The notes beneath the pieces are model-generated. The model worked only from the letters and a program-made list of their open reading frames with translations, did no database searches and had not been told where the DNA came from. A stretch of DNA of 64,000 nt. It comes from Nocardioides kribbensis. Its GTDB lineage: Bacteria > Actinomycetota > Actinomycetes > Propionibacteriales > Nocardioidaceae. The DNA lies in assembly GCF_015070375.1 (NCBI RefSeq), contig NZ_JADCLL010000008.1:124001-188000 (forward strand). Reading direction: 5' to 3'. Of this stretch, positions 34,315 through 43,444 are shown one piece after another (position 1 is the first letter of the stretch; every line of letters starts with the position of its first letter). The translations under genes were made by a program, and so were the position numbers.

Positions 34315-35853
34315 ATGACCCGTCGACACCTGACGCTGCTGACCGTCTGCCTTGCCGCGCTGACGATCAACGCCAACACCACGGTGGTCAACATCGCGCT
34401 GCCGACGCTCGCCGAGGAGCTCGACGCCGGCACCCGGTCGCTGCTGTGGATCGTCGACGGCTACAACCTCTCCTTCGCCGCCCTGGTGCTCGCGATGGGC
34501 AGCCTGTCGGACCGCTTCGGGCGCCGGCCGGCACTGGTGCTCGGGCTGCTCGGCTTCGCGGTCGCCAACGCGGCCGCGGCCATGGTCGACAGCAGCGAGG
34601 CGCTCGTCGCGCTGCGCTTCGTCACGGGGGTCAGCGCCGCGGTGATCTTCCCGACGACCCTGTCGATCATCGCCAACGCCTTCACCGACCGGCGTGAGCG
34701 CGCGTCGGCCCTGGGAGCGTGGGGCGCCTCGGTCGGGGTCGGCGTGGCGGCGGGGCCGGTGATCGGCGGGGCGCTGCTGGAGCACTTCTCCTGGCACAGC
34801 GTCTTCTGGGCCCAGGTTCCGCTCGCCCTGGTGACCGCCGCGATGGCCCTCGTGCTCGTGCCCGAGTCGCGCGACACCGGCGTACCCCGCATCGACAAGC
34901 CGGGCCTCGTCGTCTCGGTGGCCGCGCTCGGCACCCTGACGTGGACGATCATCGAGGCCCCCGAGCACGGCTGGTCGAGCCTGGAGACGGTCCTCGGGCT
35001 GGCCCTCGCCGTGGTCCTCGTGCTCGCGTTCGTCCTGGTGGAGCGGCGCGTCGAGCACCCCATGATCGACGTGACGCTCTTCCTCGACCGCCGCTTCAGC
35101 GCCGCGTGCGGCGCGGTGACGATCGCCTTCTTCGCGATGTTCGGGTTCATCTTCCTCATCACCCAGTACTTCCAGTTCATCCAGGAGTACTCCCCGCTGC
35201 AGACGGGGGTGCGGTTCCTGCCCGTGGCGGTCTCGCTGGCCCTGGCCTCGGTCGCCGGGGGGCTGCTGGCGCCGCGCCTCGGCACCAGGCTCGTCGTCAC
35301 CCCGGGCCTGGTGATGCTGGGCTCGGCGTTCCTGTGGATCTCGACCATCGGCGCCGACGCGCCCTACGCCAGCGTGGTCGTGCCGCAGATGCTGCTGCTC
35401 GGGTCGGGCATCGGGCTCATCAGCACCCCCGCCACGGAGTCGATCCTGCGCGTCCTGCCGCCCGCGCGCGCCGGGGTGGGCTCGGCGGTCAACGACGCGA
35501 CCCGCGAGCTCGGCGGCACCCTCGGGGTCGCGGTCGTCGGGTCGCTCTTCGCCTCGCAGTACGGCGACCGCCTGGTCGCGCTGGCCCAGGGGCGGCTGCC
35601 CGACGGCGTCCTGGCCGAGGCCTCCGACTCGGTCGGCTTCGCCTACGGCGTCGCCCAGCAGGCGCCGCCGTTCCGAGCCGCCCTCGACGCCGCCTTCCTC
35701 GACGGGCTCGCCTTCGGCTGCGTGGTGGTCGGCGTGCTCTGCCTCCTCGGTGCGGCCGCCGCCCTGGTCGCGCTGCCCGGTGACCGCTACGACCCGAGCG
35801 TGGACCCGACGCTCGTCGAGGAGGAGCAGGGCGTGGCCACGTCGCTACGGTGA
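34315..35853 (+). CDS. MFS drug:H+ antiporter, EmrB/QacA (DHA2) type
   Basis: 512 aa, ATG at 34315 after GAGGAG. Fourteen hydrophobic segments. Motif A appears in SDRFGRRPAL and the antiporter motif C region in GVAAGPVIGGAL. The N-terminal NTTVVNIALPTLAEEL and WIVDGYNLSFAAL are typical of DHA2 pumps. It exports cationic or hydrophobic compounds by proton exchange; the substrate is unknown. Overlaps the TetR gene (GTGA) and is preceded by a palindromic operator. Confidence 0.94.
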   Translation: MTRRHLTLLTVCLAALTINANTTVVNIALPTLAEELDAGTRSLLWIVDGYNLSFAALVLAMGSLSDRFGRRPALVLGLLGFAVANAAAAMVDSSEALVALRFVTGVSAAVIFPTTLSIIANAFTDRRERASALGAWGASVGVGVAAGPVIGGALLEHFSWHSVFWAQVPLALVTAAMALVLVPESRDTGVPRIDKPGLVVSVAALGTLTWTIIEAPEHGWSSLETVLGLALAVVLVLAFVLVERRVEHPMIDVTLFLDRRFSAACGAVTIAFFAMFGFIFLITQYFQFIQEYSPLQTGVRFLPVAVSLALASVAGGLLAPRLGTRLVVTPGLVMLGSAFLWISTIGADAPYASVVVPQMLLLGSGIGLISTPATESILRVLPPARAGVGSAVNDATRELGGTLGVAVVGSLFASQYGDRLVALAQGRLPDGVLAEASDSVGFAYGVAQQAPPFRAALDAAFLDGLAFGCVVVGVLCLLGAAAALVALPGDRYDPSVDPTLVEEEQGVATSLR

Positions 35854-36485
35854 GCGGCATGTCGCGCACCGCCTACCACCACGGCAACCTGCGGGAAGCC
35901 CTCGTCGCCGAGGCCGTCAGCGCCGTCCGCGCCGACGGCGCGGAGGCCCTCTCGCTGCGCGAGCTCGCCCGGCGCGTCGGGGTCTCCCACAACGCGGCCT
36001 ACCGCCACTTCGCCCACCGCGACGACCTCGTGGCCGTCGTGGCCGAGCGGACCATGACGGCCCTGGGCGAGGCCATGGAGCGTGAGCTGGGCGGGGTCGA
36101 CGAGGCCGACCCGGTGCTGCGGGCCCGGCTCAGGCTGGCCGGGGTGGGGCGCGCCTACGTCGAGTACGCCCTGGCCGAGCGGGGGCTCTTCCAGGTCGCG
36201 TTCGGGTCACGGGCCGGCGAGAACGCCGACCAGGTGCTCAAGGAGACGCCGTACGTGCTGCTCGGCCAGGCGCTCGACGACCTGGTGGCGGTCGGCTTCC
36301 TCTCGACCGAGGCCCGCGTCGGGGCCGAGGAGCTGTGCTGGTCGACCGTGCACGGGTTCGCCTCGCTCGTGCTCGCCGGGCACGTCCAGGTGGCCGACCT
36401 CGCCGACCACCTCGACCGTCTGCTGGGAGCCGTCGACCGCTCGCTCGGCGCCAGCACCGACCGGGCCGACCAGGCCGCCACCTGA
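35850..36485 (+). CDS. TetR-family repressor (WHG-type C-terminal domain)
   Basis: 211 aa from GTG 35850, or ATG 35859. N-terminal HTH (AYHHGNLREALVAEAVSAVRADGAEALSLRELARRVGVSHNAAYRHFAHRDDL) and a C-terminal ligand domain containing WSTVHGFASLVLAG, the WHG-type signature. It is in one operon with the MFS pump and probably represses it until a substrate binds. Confidence 0.92.
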   Translation: MSGMSRTAYHHGNLREALVAEAVSAVRADGAEALSLRELARRVGVSHNAAYRHFAHRDDLVAVVAERTMTALGEAMERELGGVDEADPVLRARLRLAGVGRAYVEYALAERGLFQVAFGSRAGENADQVLKETPYVLLGQALDDLVAVGFLSTEARVGAEELCWSTVHGFASLVLAGHVQVADLADHLDRLLGAVDRSLGASTDRADQAAT

Positions 36486-36636
36486 GCGACGCCCCGCCGC
36501 GCCGCCGCCGGAGCGTCTCACCCCGATCGGCCTGGTGCGCGTCAGGGTCCGGGTGGTTGTGTGGAGGGACGGCCGTGACGTGCGTTACAGGACATGTCCG
36601 TGTGGGGCCGTGCCGTGTACCAGGTGAGGAGTGAAG

Positions 36637-37848
36637 ATGTCCGGAAACAGGATCGTCGTCTACAAGGGTCCCGGAGAGGTCGCCGTCGAGTCGATCGACT
36701 ACCCCAAGCTCGAGATCCCGGGAGAGGTCTCGAGGTCCATGGGGATCAAGCAGCAGGCACCGCACGCGGTGATCCTCAAGCTCGTGACCACCAACATCTG
36801 CGGCAGCGACCAGCACATGGTCCGCGGCCGCACCACGGCCCCCGTGGGTCAGACCCTCGGCCACGAGATCACCGGCGAGGTCGTCGAGGTCGGCGACGAC
36901 GTCCTCTTCGTCAAGGAGGGCGACATCTGCTCGGTGCCCTTCAACATCGCCTGCGGTCGCTGCCGCATGTGCAACGAAGGCAAGACCGGCATCTGCCTCA
37001 ACGTCAACCCGGCCCGCGCTGGAGCGGCGTACGGCTACGTCGACATGGGCGGGTGGCACGGCGGCCAGGCGGAGTACGTGATGATCCCCTTCGCCGACTT
37101 CAACCTGCTGAAGTTCCCCGACCGGGACGCCGCGCTGGAGAAGATCCTCGACCTGACGATGCTCTCCGACATCTTCCCCACCGGCTACCACGGCGCCTAC
37201 ACCGCCGGTGTCACCACCGGCTCCACCGTGTACGTCGCGGGCGCCGGACCCGTCGGGCTCGCGGCCGCCTTCTCCGCGCAGCTGCTGGGTGCCTCCGCGG
37301 TGATCGTGGGCGACATGAACGCCGACCGTCTCGCGCAGGCGGCGAGCTTCGGCTGCGAGACCGTCGACCTGAGCAAGGGCGACGACCTGGCCGACCTGAT
37401 CGAGCAGGTGCTGGGCGAGCGCGAGGTCGACGCCGCCGTCGACGCCGTCGGCTTCGAGGCCCGCGGCCACGGCGAGGGAGCGGCCGAGGCGCCGGCCACG
37501 GTGCTCAACGACATCATGACCGTCTCGCGGGCGGGAGCCTCGCTGGGCATCCCGGGCCTCTACGTCACCGGCGACCCCGGCGCCGTCGATGACGCCGCGA
37601 AGGAGGGCCAGATCGGGGTGAAGCTCGGGCTGGGCTGGGCGAAGTCGCACGCCTTCGTCACCGGTCAGTGCCCGGTGAAGAAGTACAACCGCCAGCTGAT
37701 GAACATGATCCTGGCCGACAAGGCCCACATCGCGAAGGCGGTCAACGCCACCACGATCAGCCTCGACGACGCCCCCCGGGGCTACCAGGAGTTCGACGCC
37801 GGGTCGGCCAAGAAGTACGTCATCGACCCGCACGGCATGGTCGCCTGA
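36637..37848 (+). CDS. fdhA: Glutathione-independent formaldehyde dehydrogenase
   Basis: 403 aa, ATG at 36637 six bases after GAGGA; an upstream GTG at 36631 is less likely. Zinc-dependent MDR dehydrogenase with the catalytic-site segment TTNICGSDQHMVRGR and GHEITGEVVEVG, the structural zinc quartet CGRCRMC...GIC, and the NAD site VYVAGAGPVGLAAA. The family oxidises formaldehyde to formate with tightly bound NAD. The closing residues SAKKYVIDPHGMV are typical. Full length. Probably for detoxification. Confidence 0.93.
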   Translation: MSGNRIVVYKGPGEVAVESIDYPKLEIPGEVSRSMGIKQQAPHAVILKLVTTNICGSDQHMVRGRTTAPVGQTLGHEITGEVVEVGDDVLFVKEGDICSVPFNIACGRCRMCNEGKTGICLNVNPARAGAAYGYVDMGGWHGGQAEYVMIPFADFNLLKFPDRDAALEKILDLTMLSDIFPTGYHGAYTAGVTTGSTVYVAGAGPVGLAAAFSAQLLGASAVIVGDMNADRLAQAASFGCETVDLSKGDDLADLIEQVLGEREVDAAVDAVGFEARGHGEGAAEAPATVLNDIMTVSRAGASLGIPGLYVTGDPGAVDDAAKEGQIGVKLGLGWAKSHAFVTGQCPVKKYNRQLMNMILADKAHIAKAVNATTISLDDAPRGYQEFDAGSAKKYVIDPHGMVA

Positions 37849-37977
37849 CACAGCACGGCAGCGGTGGTCGCCCTGCGCGGCGACCGCCGCTGCCGGCGCG
37901 CGGTGCCGCTCGCGAGTCGTCGAGACGGCACAGAGAGGACACAAGACCGCCACAGGCGGGGAGCCGAGACTCGCGTC

Positions 37978-39270
37978 ATGACGATCTCGACCTCCACGTC
38001 CCCCCGCCGTCGCCGGCTCGCCGGCATCGCCTCGATGGCGCTGGTCAGCGTGTTGGCGCTCGGTGGGTGCGCGACCTCCACCGACTCCACAGCCGCCGAC
38101 TCCGCCTCCTCCACCTCGACGTCCGCCAGCGCCTCTTCGGGGTCGGTCAGCCCGGTCTCCACGGCGAGCACCACCCAGGACGCCACCACGACCGCCGACA
38201 CGATCTCCGACACCGCGGCCGCCGCCCAGGCGTTCCTCGACACCCTGAGCGAGGAGCAGCAGGACGCGGTCCTGTACGCCTACGACGACGAGACCAAGAC
38301 GACGTCGTGGTCGAACTTCCCGGTCACCTTCGTCCAGCGCGCCGGGCTCGACCTCGCCGACCTCACCGACGAGCAGCAGGCCGCCGCGCTGGAGGTGCTG
38401 GAGAGCCTGCTCAGCGACGAGGCCTACGAGACGGTCACCGGCATCATGAACGGTGACGTCTACCTCCACGAGAACAGCTCCTCGACCGAGGCGTCCTTGG
38501 GGCAGTACTACATCGCGTTCTTCGGCGACCCCTCCGACACCAGCGCCTTCGAGGTGCAGTTCGGTGGTCACCACCTCGGCATCAACGCCACCCTCGACGG
38601 GTCCGCCGACGACGGCACGGGCGCCATCACCTTCGCCCCCACCCACCTCGGCGTGCAGCCTGCGGTCTACACCGACGAGGACGGCGACGAGGTCCAGCCC
38701 TTCGACGGCATCTACACCGATGCCTTCGCGTTCTTCGACAGCCTCACCGACGAGCAGCAGGCCACCCTGACCTCCGGGGACGTCAGCATGTGCGCGCCCG
38801 GCGACACCTGCGACTTCGCCACGGGCGAGGGTCTCGCCGGCGCCGACCTGACCGACGAGCAGAAGGACCTGCTGCTCGACCTCATCGCCAACTGGGCCGG
38901 CATGGCCGACGAGCAGACCACCACCACCGAGCTCGCCGAGATCGAGGCCACGCTCGACGACACCGTGATCGCCTGGTCCGGCGAGACGACCTACGACATG
39001 TCCACCGGTGACGGCATCGACTTCTCCATCTCCGGACCCGACGTCTACGTCGCCTTCCAGGCCCAGCAGGGCTCGGCCGGCGCCGACGTCGAGGGCGTCA
39101 GCACCTCCGGGTGGGGCCACGTGCACACCATCTACCGCGACCCCACCGACGACTACGCCGGCAGCGTCACCCAGCAGGCCGCGAGCGGCCCGGGCGGCGG
39201 AGACATGGGAGGGACGCCCCCGGGCGACGGCGGTACGCCGCCCGCCGACGCCTCGTCGAGCGCAGGCTGA
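37978..39270 (+). CDS. DUF3500-domain lipoprotein
   Basis: 430 aa, ATG at 37978. Lipoprotein signal with lipobox LALGGC, a Ser/Thr-rich linker (about 30-75), then a DUF3500-like domain (AQAFLDTLSEEQQDAVLYAYDDETKTTSWSNFP...FGGHHLGINATL...WGHVHTIYRDPTDDYA). His-rich motifs GGHHLG and WGHVHTIYRD may bind a metal. Repeated SLTDEQQATL/LTDEQQAAAL helices are present. Gly/Pro tail. Function is not established for the family. Confidence 0.85.
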   Translation: MTISTSTSPRRRRLAGIASMALVSVLALGGCATSTDSTAADSASSTSTSASASSGSVSPVSTASTTQDATTTADTISDTAAAAQAFLDTLSEEQQDAVLYAYDDETKTTSWSNFPVTFVQRAGLDLADLTDEQQAAALEVLESLLSDEAYETVTGIMNGDVYLHENSSSTEASLGQYYIAFFGDPSDTSAFEVQFGGHHLGINATLDGSADDGTGAITFAPTHLGVQPAVYTDEDGDEVQPFDGIYTDAFAFFDSLTDEQQATLTSGDVSMCAPGDTCDFATGEGLAGADLTDEQKDLLLDLIANWAGMADEQTTTTELAEIEATLDDTVIAWSGETTYDMSTGDGIDFSISGPDVYVAFQAQQGSAGADVEGVSTSGWGHVHTIYRDPTDDYAGSVTQQAASGPGGGDMGGTPPGDGGTPPADASSSAG

Positions 39271-39577
39271 GATCGCAGCCGGCCCGGGCCGCCCCGCGGC
39301 CAGGCTCAGCAGTGCCGACACCCGTACGACGTCGACGGCGAGGGTGCGACCGGGGCCCCCGCACCCAGGGTGCCCGGTCCTCGGCTCGTCCTGGTGCGGT
39401 CCATGTGCCCATCCGGACCCGGCGAGGGCGACCGCGACACCGTCGTAGGACGTGCACCGGGGGTTCCAGGTCATGCGCTGCACCCTGCGGCCCCACGGCG
39501 GGCGCGCGGATGCCGGCGGACGACCTGGGACCGCCCGGGCACTGGAGGCCTCGTGACTCGCGCACGGACCGCCGCGC
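39271..39577. other. Intergenic between convergent genes
   Basis: 307 bp lying between the DUF3500 gene and the convergent MerR gene. No gene or clear terminator was recognised. Confidence 0.5.
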
Positions 39578-40375
39578 TCAGCCCGCCCCGACCCGGAAGA
39601 CGGGCCAGCCGATCTCGGTGCGCCAGGCGGTGGGGTCCGAGCTGTCGGCGGGGCCGACCAGGTAGGTCTCGCGGACCGGGCCGGCGACCGTGAGGGCGTT
39701 GGCGACCAGCCAGGCGCCCACCTCGCCGTAGGTGACGTCGATGTCGTCGTGGGGGCCGGCGTGGGTGGCGACGGCGAGCTCGACGGCCGGCAGGGTCACC
39801 GGGTGGATCCGCCCGACCGTGGGGGGGCGCGCCGTCGGTCGGTGGACCAGGACGCGCCCCCGGCCGGTCTCGAACAGCGCGTTGTCGTAGAGCCCGCCGA
39901 GCGGGCCGGTCGGCTCGCGCACCGCCGCGGCGAGCTCGGCCGCGGCTCCGGCGTACCACGACAGGACGTCGTCGAGGTCGACCTCGGCCTCGACGGCCGC
40001 GACGACGGCGGGACCGACCGAGCGCAGCTCCACCGCCACCGGGGCCGGGTCGGGGCGCAGCAGCCGCCGCAGCGACACGACGGCGGCGCGCGTGCGGGCC
40101 AGCTCGGCCTCGAGGCGACGGAGGTGGTCGCCGACGAGGGCGGCGCGGTCGCCGGGGTCGGGGCAGGCCACGATGCGGTGGACGTCGGCGAGTGGTACGT
40201 CGAGCTCGCGCAGCCGGTGGATGACCTGCGCGGTCGGGATCTGCTCGGCGGTGTAGCGGCGGTGACCGGTCGTCGTGTCGACCGAGGCGGGCAGCAGCAG
40301 CCCCGCCTCGTGGTAGCGCCGCAGGGTGCGCACGCTCAGGTGCGTCAGGCGCGAGAACTCACCGATCGTCAGCAC
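39578..40375 (-). CDS. MerR-family regulator with GyrI-like effector domain
   Basis: 265 aa. GTG at 40375 (MLTIGEFSRLTHLSVRTLRRYHEAGLL) starts directly at the HTH; the longer upstream frame is rejected. Residues 1-70 are the MerR DNA-binding domain and about 75-115 the dimerisation coil. About 120-265 is a BmrR/GyrI-like ligand domain with the Glu-containing PAVELAVATHAGPHDDIDVTYGEVGAWL. Multidrug-sensing activators have this architecture. Divergent from the SnoaL-like gene. Confidence 0.92.
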   Translation of the reverse strand: MLTIGEFSRLTHLSVRTLRRYHEAGLLLPASVDTTTGHRRYTAEQIPTAQVIHRLRELDVPLADVHRIVACPDPGDRAALVGDHLRRLEAELARTRAAVVSLRRLLRPDPAPVAVELRSVGPAVVAAVEAEVDLDDVLSWYAGAAAELAAAVREPTGPLGGLYDNALFETGRGRVLVHRPTARPPTVGRIHPVTLPAVELAVATHAGPHDDIDVTYGEVGAWLVANALTVAGPVRETYLVGPADSSDPTAWRTEIGWPVFRVGAG

Positions 40376-40454
40376 CCCGGCAGTGTGCCCCCTCTCCCTG
40401 GGGGAGGTGCCAGCCCTTGCCCCTCGCCCGGGCGGAGCGCTCAGGGTGGTCCCC

Positions 40455-40796
40455 ATGACGACGACCCCGAGCGACCTGCCCGCCGTGATCCGGACCTACC
40501 TCGCCGCGCACACCTCCGGCGAGGTCGACGCCGCCGCCCGCACCTTCGCACCCGACGCCGAGGTGACCGACCAGGACGAGGTCTTCACCGGCGCCGAGCG
40601 CGTCCGCGACTTCCTGGAGGGGGCCGGCTCGGAATTCACCTACACCACGCGGGTGCGCGGCGCGGAGCGCCACGACGCGGGACGCTGGGTGGTCCTGGTG
40701 CGGCTGGAGGGCGACTTCCCCGGCGGCGTCGCCGACCTGCGCTACCGCTTCCTGCTGTCGGGCGACCTCATCGCCCGGCTGGACATCGCTCCCTGA
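40455..40796 (+). CDS. SnoaL/NTF2-like protein
   Basis: 113 aa from ATG 40455. IRTYLAAHTSGEVDAAARTFAPDAEVTDQDEVFTGAERVRDFL and a beta-sheet C-terminus (YRFLLSGDLIARLDI) fit the SnoaL-like fold. Divergent from the MerR regulator, so probably its target. Enzyme or binding role is unknown. Confidence 0.85.
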   Translation: MTTTPSDLPAVIRTYLAAHTSGEVDAAARTFAPDAEVTDQDEVFTGAERVRDFLEGAGSEFTYTTRVRGAERHDAGRWVVLVRLEGDFPGGVADLRYRFLLSGDLIARLDIAP

Positions 40797-40884
40797 CCCG
40801 CCCCGGCTTCGGGTCCCGGGGTGAGGCGGCGGGGTGGGTGCTGCGGTTGGCTGGAGCCATGAACCCCCACAGCGTCGGTCCCTG

Positions 40885-41514
40885 ATGGCCCTGGTCGACC
40901 GCACGGCCGGGCTGCTCGTGACCGCCGCGCCCGGCACCGGGAGCACGGCCCTGCGCGCGGCCCTCCTCGCCCGGCCCGGGGTCGAGGAGGTGCCGGCGGC
41001 CGGGGAGGTGCGCCGGCACGGCGTCGACGTCAAGCACGGCACGGTCGGCGAGCTCGTCGCCGCCGGGCTGCTGCCCGCCGACCACGGCCTGCGGGTGGTC
41101 ACCACGACCCGCAACCCCTTCGACTTCTACGTCGCAGAGCACGAGCGCACCCGCACCCGCTGGGTCCACGAGCTCCGCGACCCCTCGTCGTGGGTGCACC
41201 AGACCCCCGGCGCGGTGGACCGCATCGTCGACGCGGTCACCACGGACTTCGGCGCCTGGGTCACCGCGGCGATCGGGCGGGACGCGACGCCCCGTCGGAT
41301 CAACGAGGGCCACGTGCGCGAGGCCGACGTCGTGCTGCGCATGGAGCACCTCGAGCGCGACCTGCGCGAGCTGGTGGGCCTCGAGCTGGCGGTGCCGCCC
41401 ACCAACGTCACCGACCGCGAGCGCGCCTACTGGCGCTCCTACGACGTGACCACACGCCGCCTGGTCGAGACGGCCCACGCCGCGGACCTCGAGCGCTTCG
41501 CCTACCGGTTCTGA
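40885..41514 (+). CDS. Sulfotransferase-like P-loop protein
   Basis: 209 aa from ATG 40885. The N-terminal LLVTAAPGTGSTALRAALL resembles the PAPS-binding loop, TTTRNPFDFYVAEH resembles the second (3'-phosphate) motif, and the C-terminal region YWRSYDVTTRRLVETAHAADLERFAY matches small sulfotransferase-like proteins. It could transfer sulfate to a small molecule or sugar; the substrate is unknown. Confidence 0.75.
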   Translation: MALVDRTAGLLVTAAPGTGSTALRAALLARPGVEEVPAAGEVRRHGVDVKHGTVGELVAAGLLPADHGLRVVTTTRNPFDFYVAEHERTRTRWVHELRDPSSWVHQTPGAVDRIVDAVTTDFGAWVTAAIGRDATPRRINEGHVREADVVLRMEHLERDLRELVGLELAVPPTNVTDRERAYWRSYDVTTRRLVETAHAADLERFAYRF

Positions 41515-41678
41515 GACTCGCCCGGGTCGGGCACGACGTCGACCGACAGGAGCACCCAGCCGCTCGGCACCGCCGCCATGAGGTCGGTCAGCACCGACGC
41601 GTCGTCGTCGCCGACGAGGACGTAGCAGTCAGCGGGCCGGTCCGCTCCGAGCGGACCGGCGGTGGCGTGGATCTCGAT
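41502..41678 (-). CDS. Possible 58-aa protein with non-AUG start
   Basis: Coding-like minus-strand frame from an ATC codon at 41678: IEIHATAGPLGADRPADCYV then LVGDDDASVLTDLMAAVP. AGGAGA lies seven bases upstream, but there is no ATG/GTG/TTG near it. It could be a gene with an AUC start, a gene whose start was lost, or a shadow. It overlaps the paaK start region and the 3' end of the sulfotransferase-like gene. Confidence 0.35.
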   Translation of the reverse strand: MEIHATAGPLGADRPADCYVLVGDDDASVLTDLMAAVPSGWVLLSVDVVPDPGESQNR

Positions 41679-42975
41679 GCGACGTCTCCTGGGCGGGTGG
41701 GGCGTGCCGCACGACCGGCGCTCCCGCGGCGCGTGCACCCTGCAGACCGAGCGGCTGCGCCGCAGCGTGCGCCACGCCTGGACCCACGTGCCCCACTACC
41801 GCGCCGCACTCGACGGCGCCGGCGTCCACCCCGACGACGTCCGCGACCTCGGCGACCTCGCCCGGCTGCCCTTCACCACCAAGGCCGACCTGCGCGAGAA
41901 CTACCCGTGGGGGATGTTCGCGGTGCCGCGCGAGCAGGTCGTGCGGGTGCACGCCTCCTCCGGCACGACCGGCAGGCCCACGGTGGTCGGCTACACCCGC
42001 GACGACGTCGACACCTGGGCCGCGGTGATGGCGCGCAGCATCCGCGCCGCGGGCGGCCGACCGGGCCACGTGCTGCACAACGCCTACGGCTACGGCCTCT
42101 TCACCGGCGGCCTCGGTGCCCACTACGGCGCCGAGCGGCTGGGGTGCACCGTCGTGCCGGTCTCGGGCGGGATGACCGAGCGCCAGGTGCAGCTGATCGT
42201 CGACTTCCGCCCCGACCTCATCATGGTCACCCCCTCCTACATGCTCGCCATCGTCGAGGAGATGGAGCGCCAGGGCGTCGACCCCCGGTCGACCTCGCTG
42301 CGGGTCGGCATCTTCGGCGCCGAGCCGTGGACCGACGACATGCGCCGCGAGATCGAGGAGCGTCTCGACATGCACGCCGTCGACATCTACGGGCTCTCGG
42401 AGGTGATCGGGCCCGGCGTGGCCAGCGAGTGCGTCGAGACCAAGGACGGTCTGACGGTCTGGGAGGACCACTTCTACCCCGAGGTGATCGACCCCGTGAC
42501 CGGTGACGTGCTGCCCGACGGCGAGGAGGGCGAGCTCGTGCTCACCTCGCTGACCAAGCAGGCCATGCCGGTGCTGTGCTACCGCACCCGCGACCTGACC
42601 CGGCTCCTGCCCGGCACCGCGCGCACGATGCGGCGCATGGAGAAGGTCACCGGACGCACCGACGACATGATCATCCTGCGCGGCGTCAACCTCTTCCCGA
42701 CTCAGGTGGAGGAGCTGGTGCTCACCACCGCGTAGCTCTCACCGCACTTCCAGTGCGTGCTCGAGCGTGCCGGCACCCTCGACACGATGCGGGTGGTCGT
42801 GGAGCGGCGCGAGGCGGCCGACCCGGCGGCGGCCATCGAGGCCGGCCGCCGCGTCGAGCACCTGGTGAAGAGCCGGATCGGGGTGAGCGTCGAGGTCGAC
42901 GTCGTCGACCCCGGCAGCGTGGAGCGCTCGGTGGGCAAGATGCGGCGCCTGGTCGACCGCCGCCCCGTCCGCTGA
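41677..42975 (+). pseudogene. paaK: Phenylacetate-CoA ligase with in-frame amber codon
   Basis: Adenylate-forming enzyme activating phenylacetate with CoA. Domains are in order: adenylation motif SSGTTGRPTVVGYT (about residues 90-103), YGLFTGGLG, YGLSEVIGPG, YRTRDLTRLLPG and GRTDDMIILRGVNLFPTQVEELV. Directly after EELVLTTA comes TAG (42733-42735). The same frame then continues with LSPHFQCVLERAGTLDTM and the normal ligase C-terminus to 42975. Read through, the length would be about 432 aa, the family norm. Without readthrough the C-terminal lid is missing. The N-terminus is also unusual. Possible explanations are nonsense mutation, sequencing error or stop readthrough. Confidence 0.85.
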
Positions 42976-43000
42976 GCCCCGTCCGCTGAGGAGGGGCGGG

Positions 43001-43312
43001 TCAGCCGAGCTCGGGGACGACCTCGCCCGCGAACATCGTGCGCGGCACGCCGATCTCGTCGGCGTCGGCGCCCGCGGCGGCCATCTCGGGCGACGACAGC
43101 GCCGCCGTCATCGCCTCGCGGTCGTCGAAGTCGAGCTGGGCCACCATGTAGGGCCCGGCGGCCGGGTCGCCGCCCATCGGTCGGACCTTCGACCACGTGA
43201 AGGAGCGCAGGCCCGGCACCGGCAGCACGAGCGGCACGTGGCCCTCGGCGTAGCGGCGGTCGAACGCCTCGGGGTCCTCGGGCACGGCGTACTGGATGGT
43301 CACGCGGTACAT
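43001..43312 (-). CDS. EthD-family protein
   Basis: 103 aa. [35 protein letters not shown]...[28 protein letters not shown] fits the EthD dimeric ferredoxin-like fold. EthD proteins are accessory to ring-degradation systems. Divergent from paaA, sharing its regulatory region. Confidence 0.88.
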   Translation of the reverse strand: MYRVTIQYAVPEDPEAFDRRYAEGHVPLVLPVPGLRSFTWSKVRPMGGDPAAGPYMVAQLDFDDREAMTAALSSPEMAAAGADADEIGVPRTMFAGEVVPELG

Positions 43313-43398
43313 GCGCTCTCCTGCGGGTCGGGGTGCGGGTCTGGAGGGGTGCGGTCAGGCCCGTTGCACGGCGTCGGGCCGCGTGCCAGACTATTCCT

Positions 43399-43430
43399 GA
43401 CCGGTCGGTCTGTAAATCAGTCGGTCTGTG
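43399..43430 (+). promoter_or_regulatory. Probable TetR operator upstream of paaA
   Basis: gtcggtctgt occurs at 43404-43413 and 43420-43429 in tandem, 16 bp apart, and accggtcggt gives local palindromy. The site is between the divergent EthD-like and paaA genes and 15 bp before the paaA ATG. The TetR protein at the end of the operon is the likely binder. Confidence 0.65.
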
Positions 43431-43444
43431 AACCAGGAGGTCCC

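Noticed and set aside
36238..39483. Very long (1081-codon) minus-strand open frame
   Set aside because: It covers the plus-strand formaldehyde dehydrogenase and DUF3500 genes, which have clear motifs; composition is Gly/Arg/Val low complexity typical of antisense frames in high-GC DNA.
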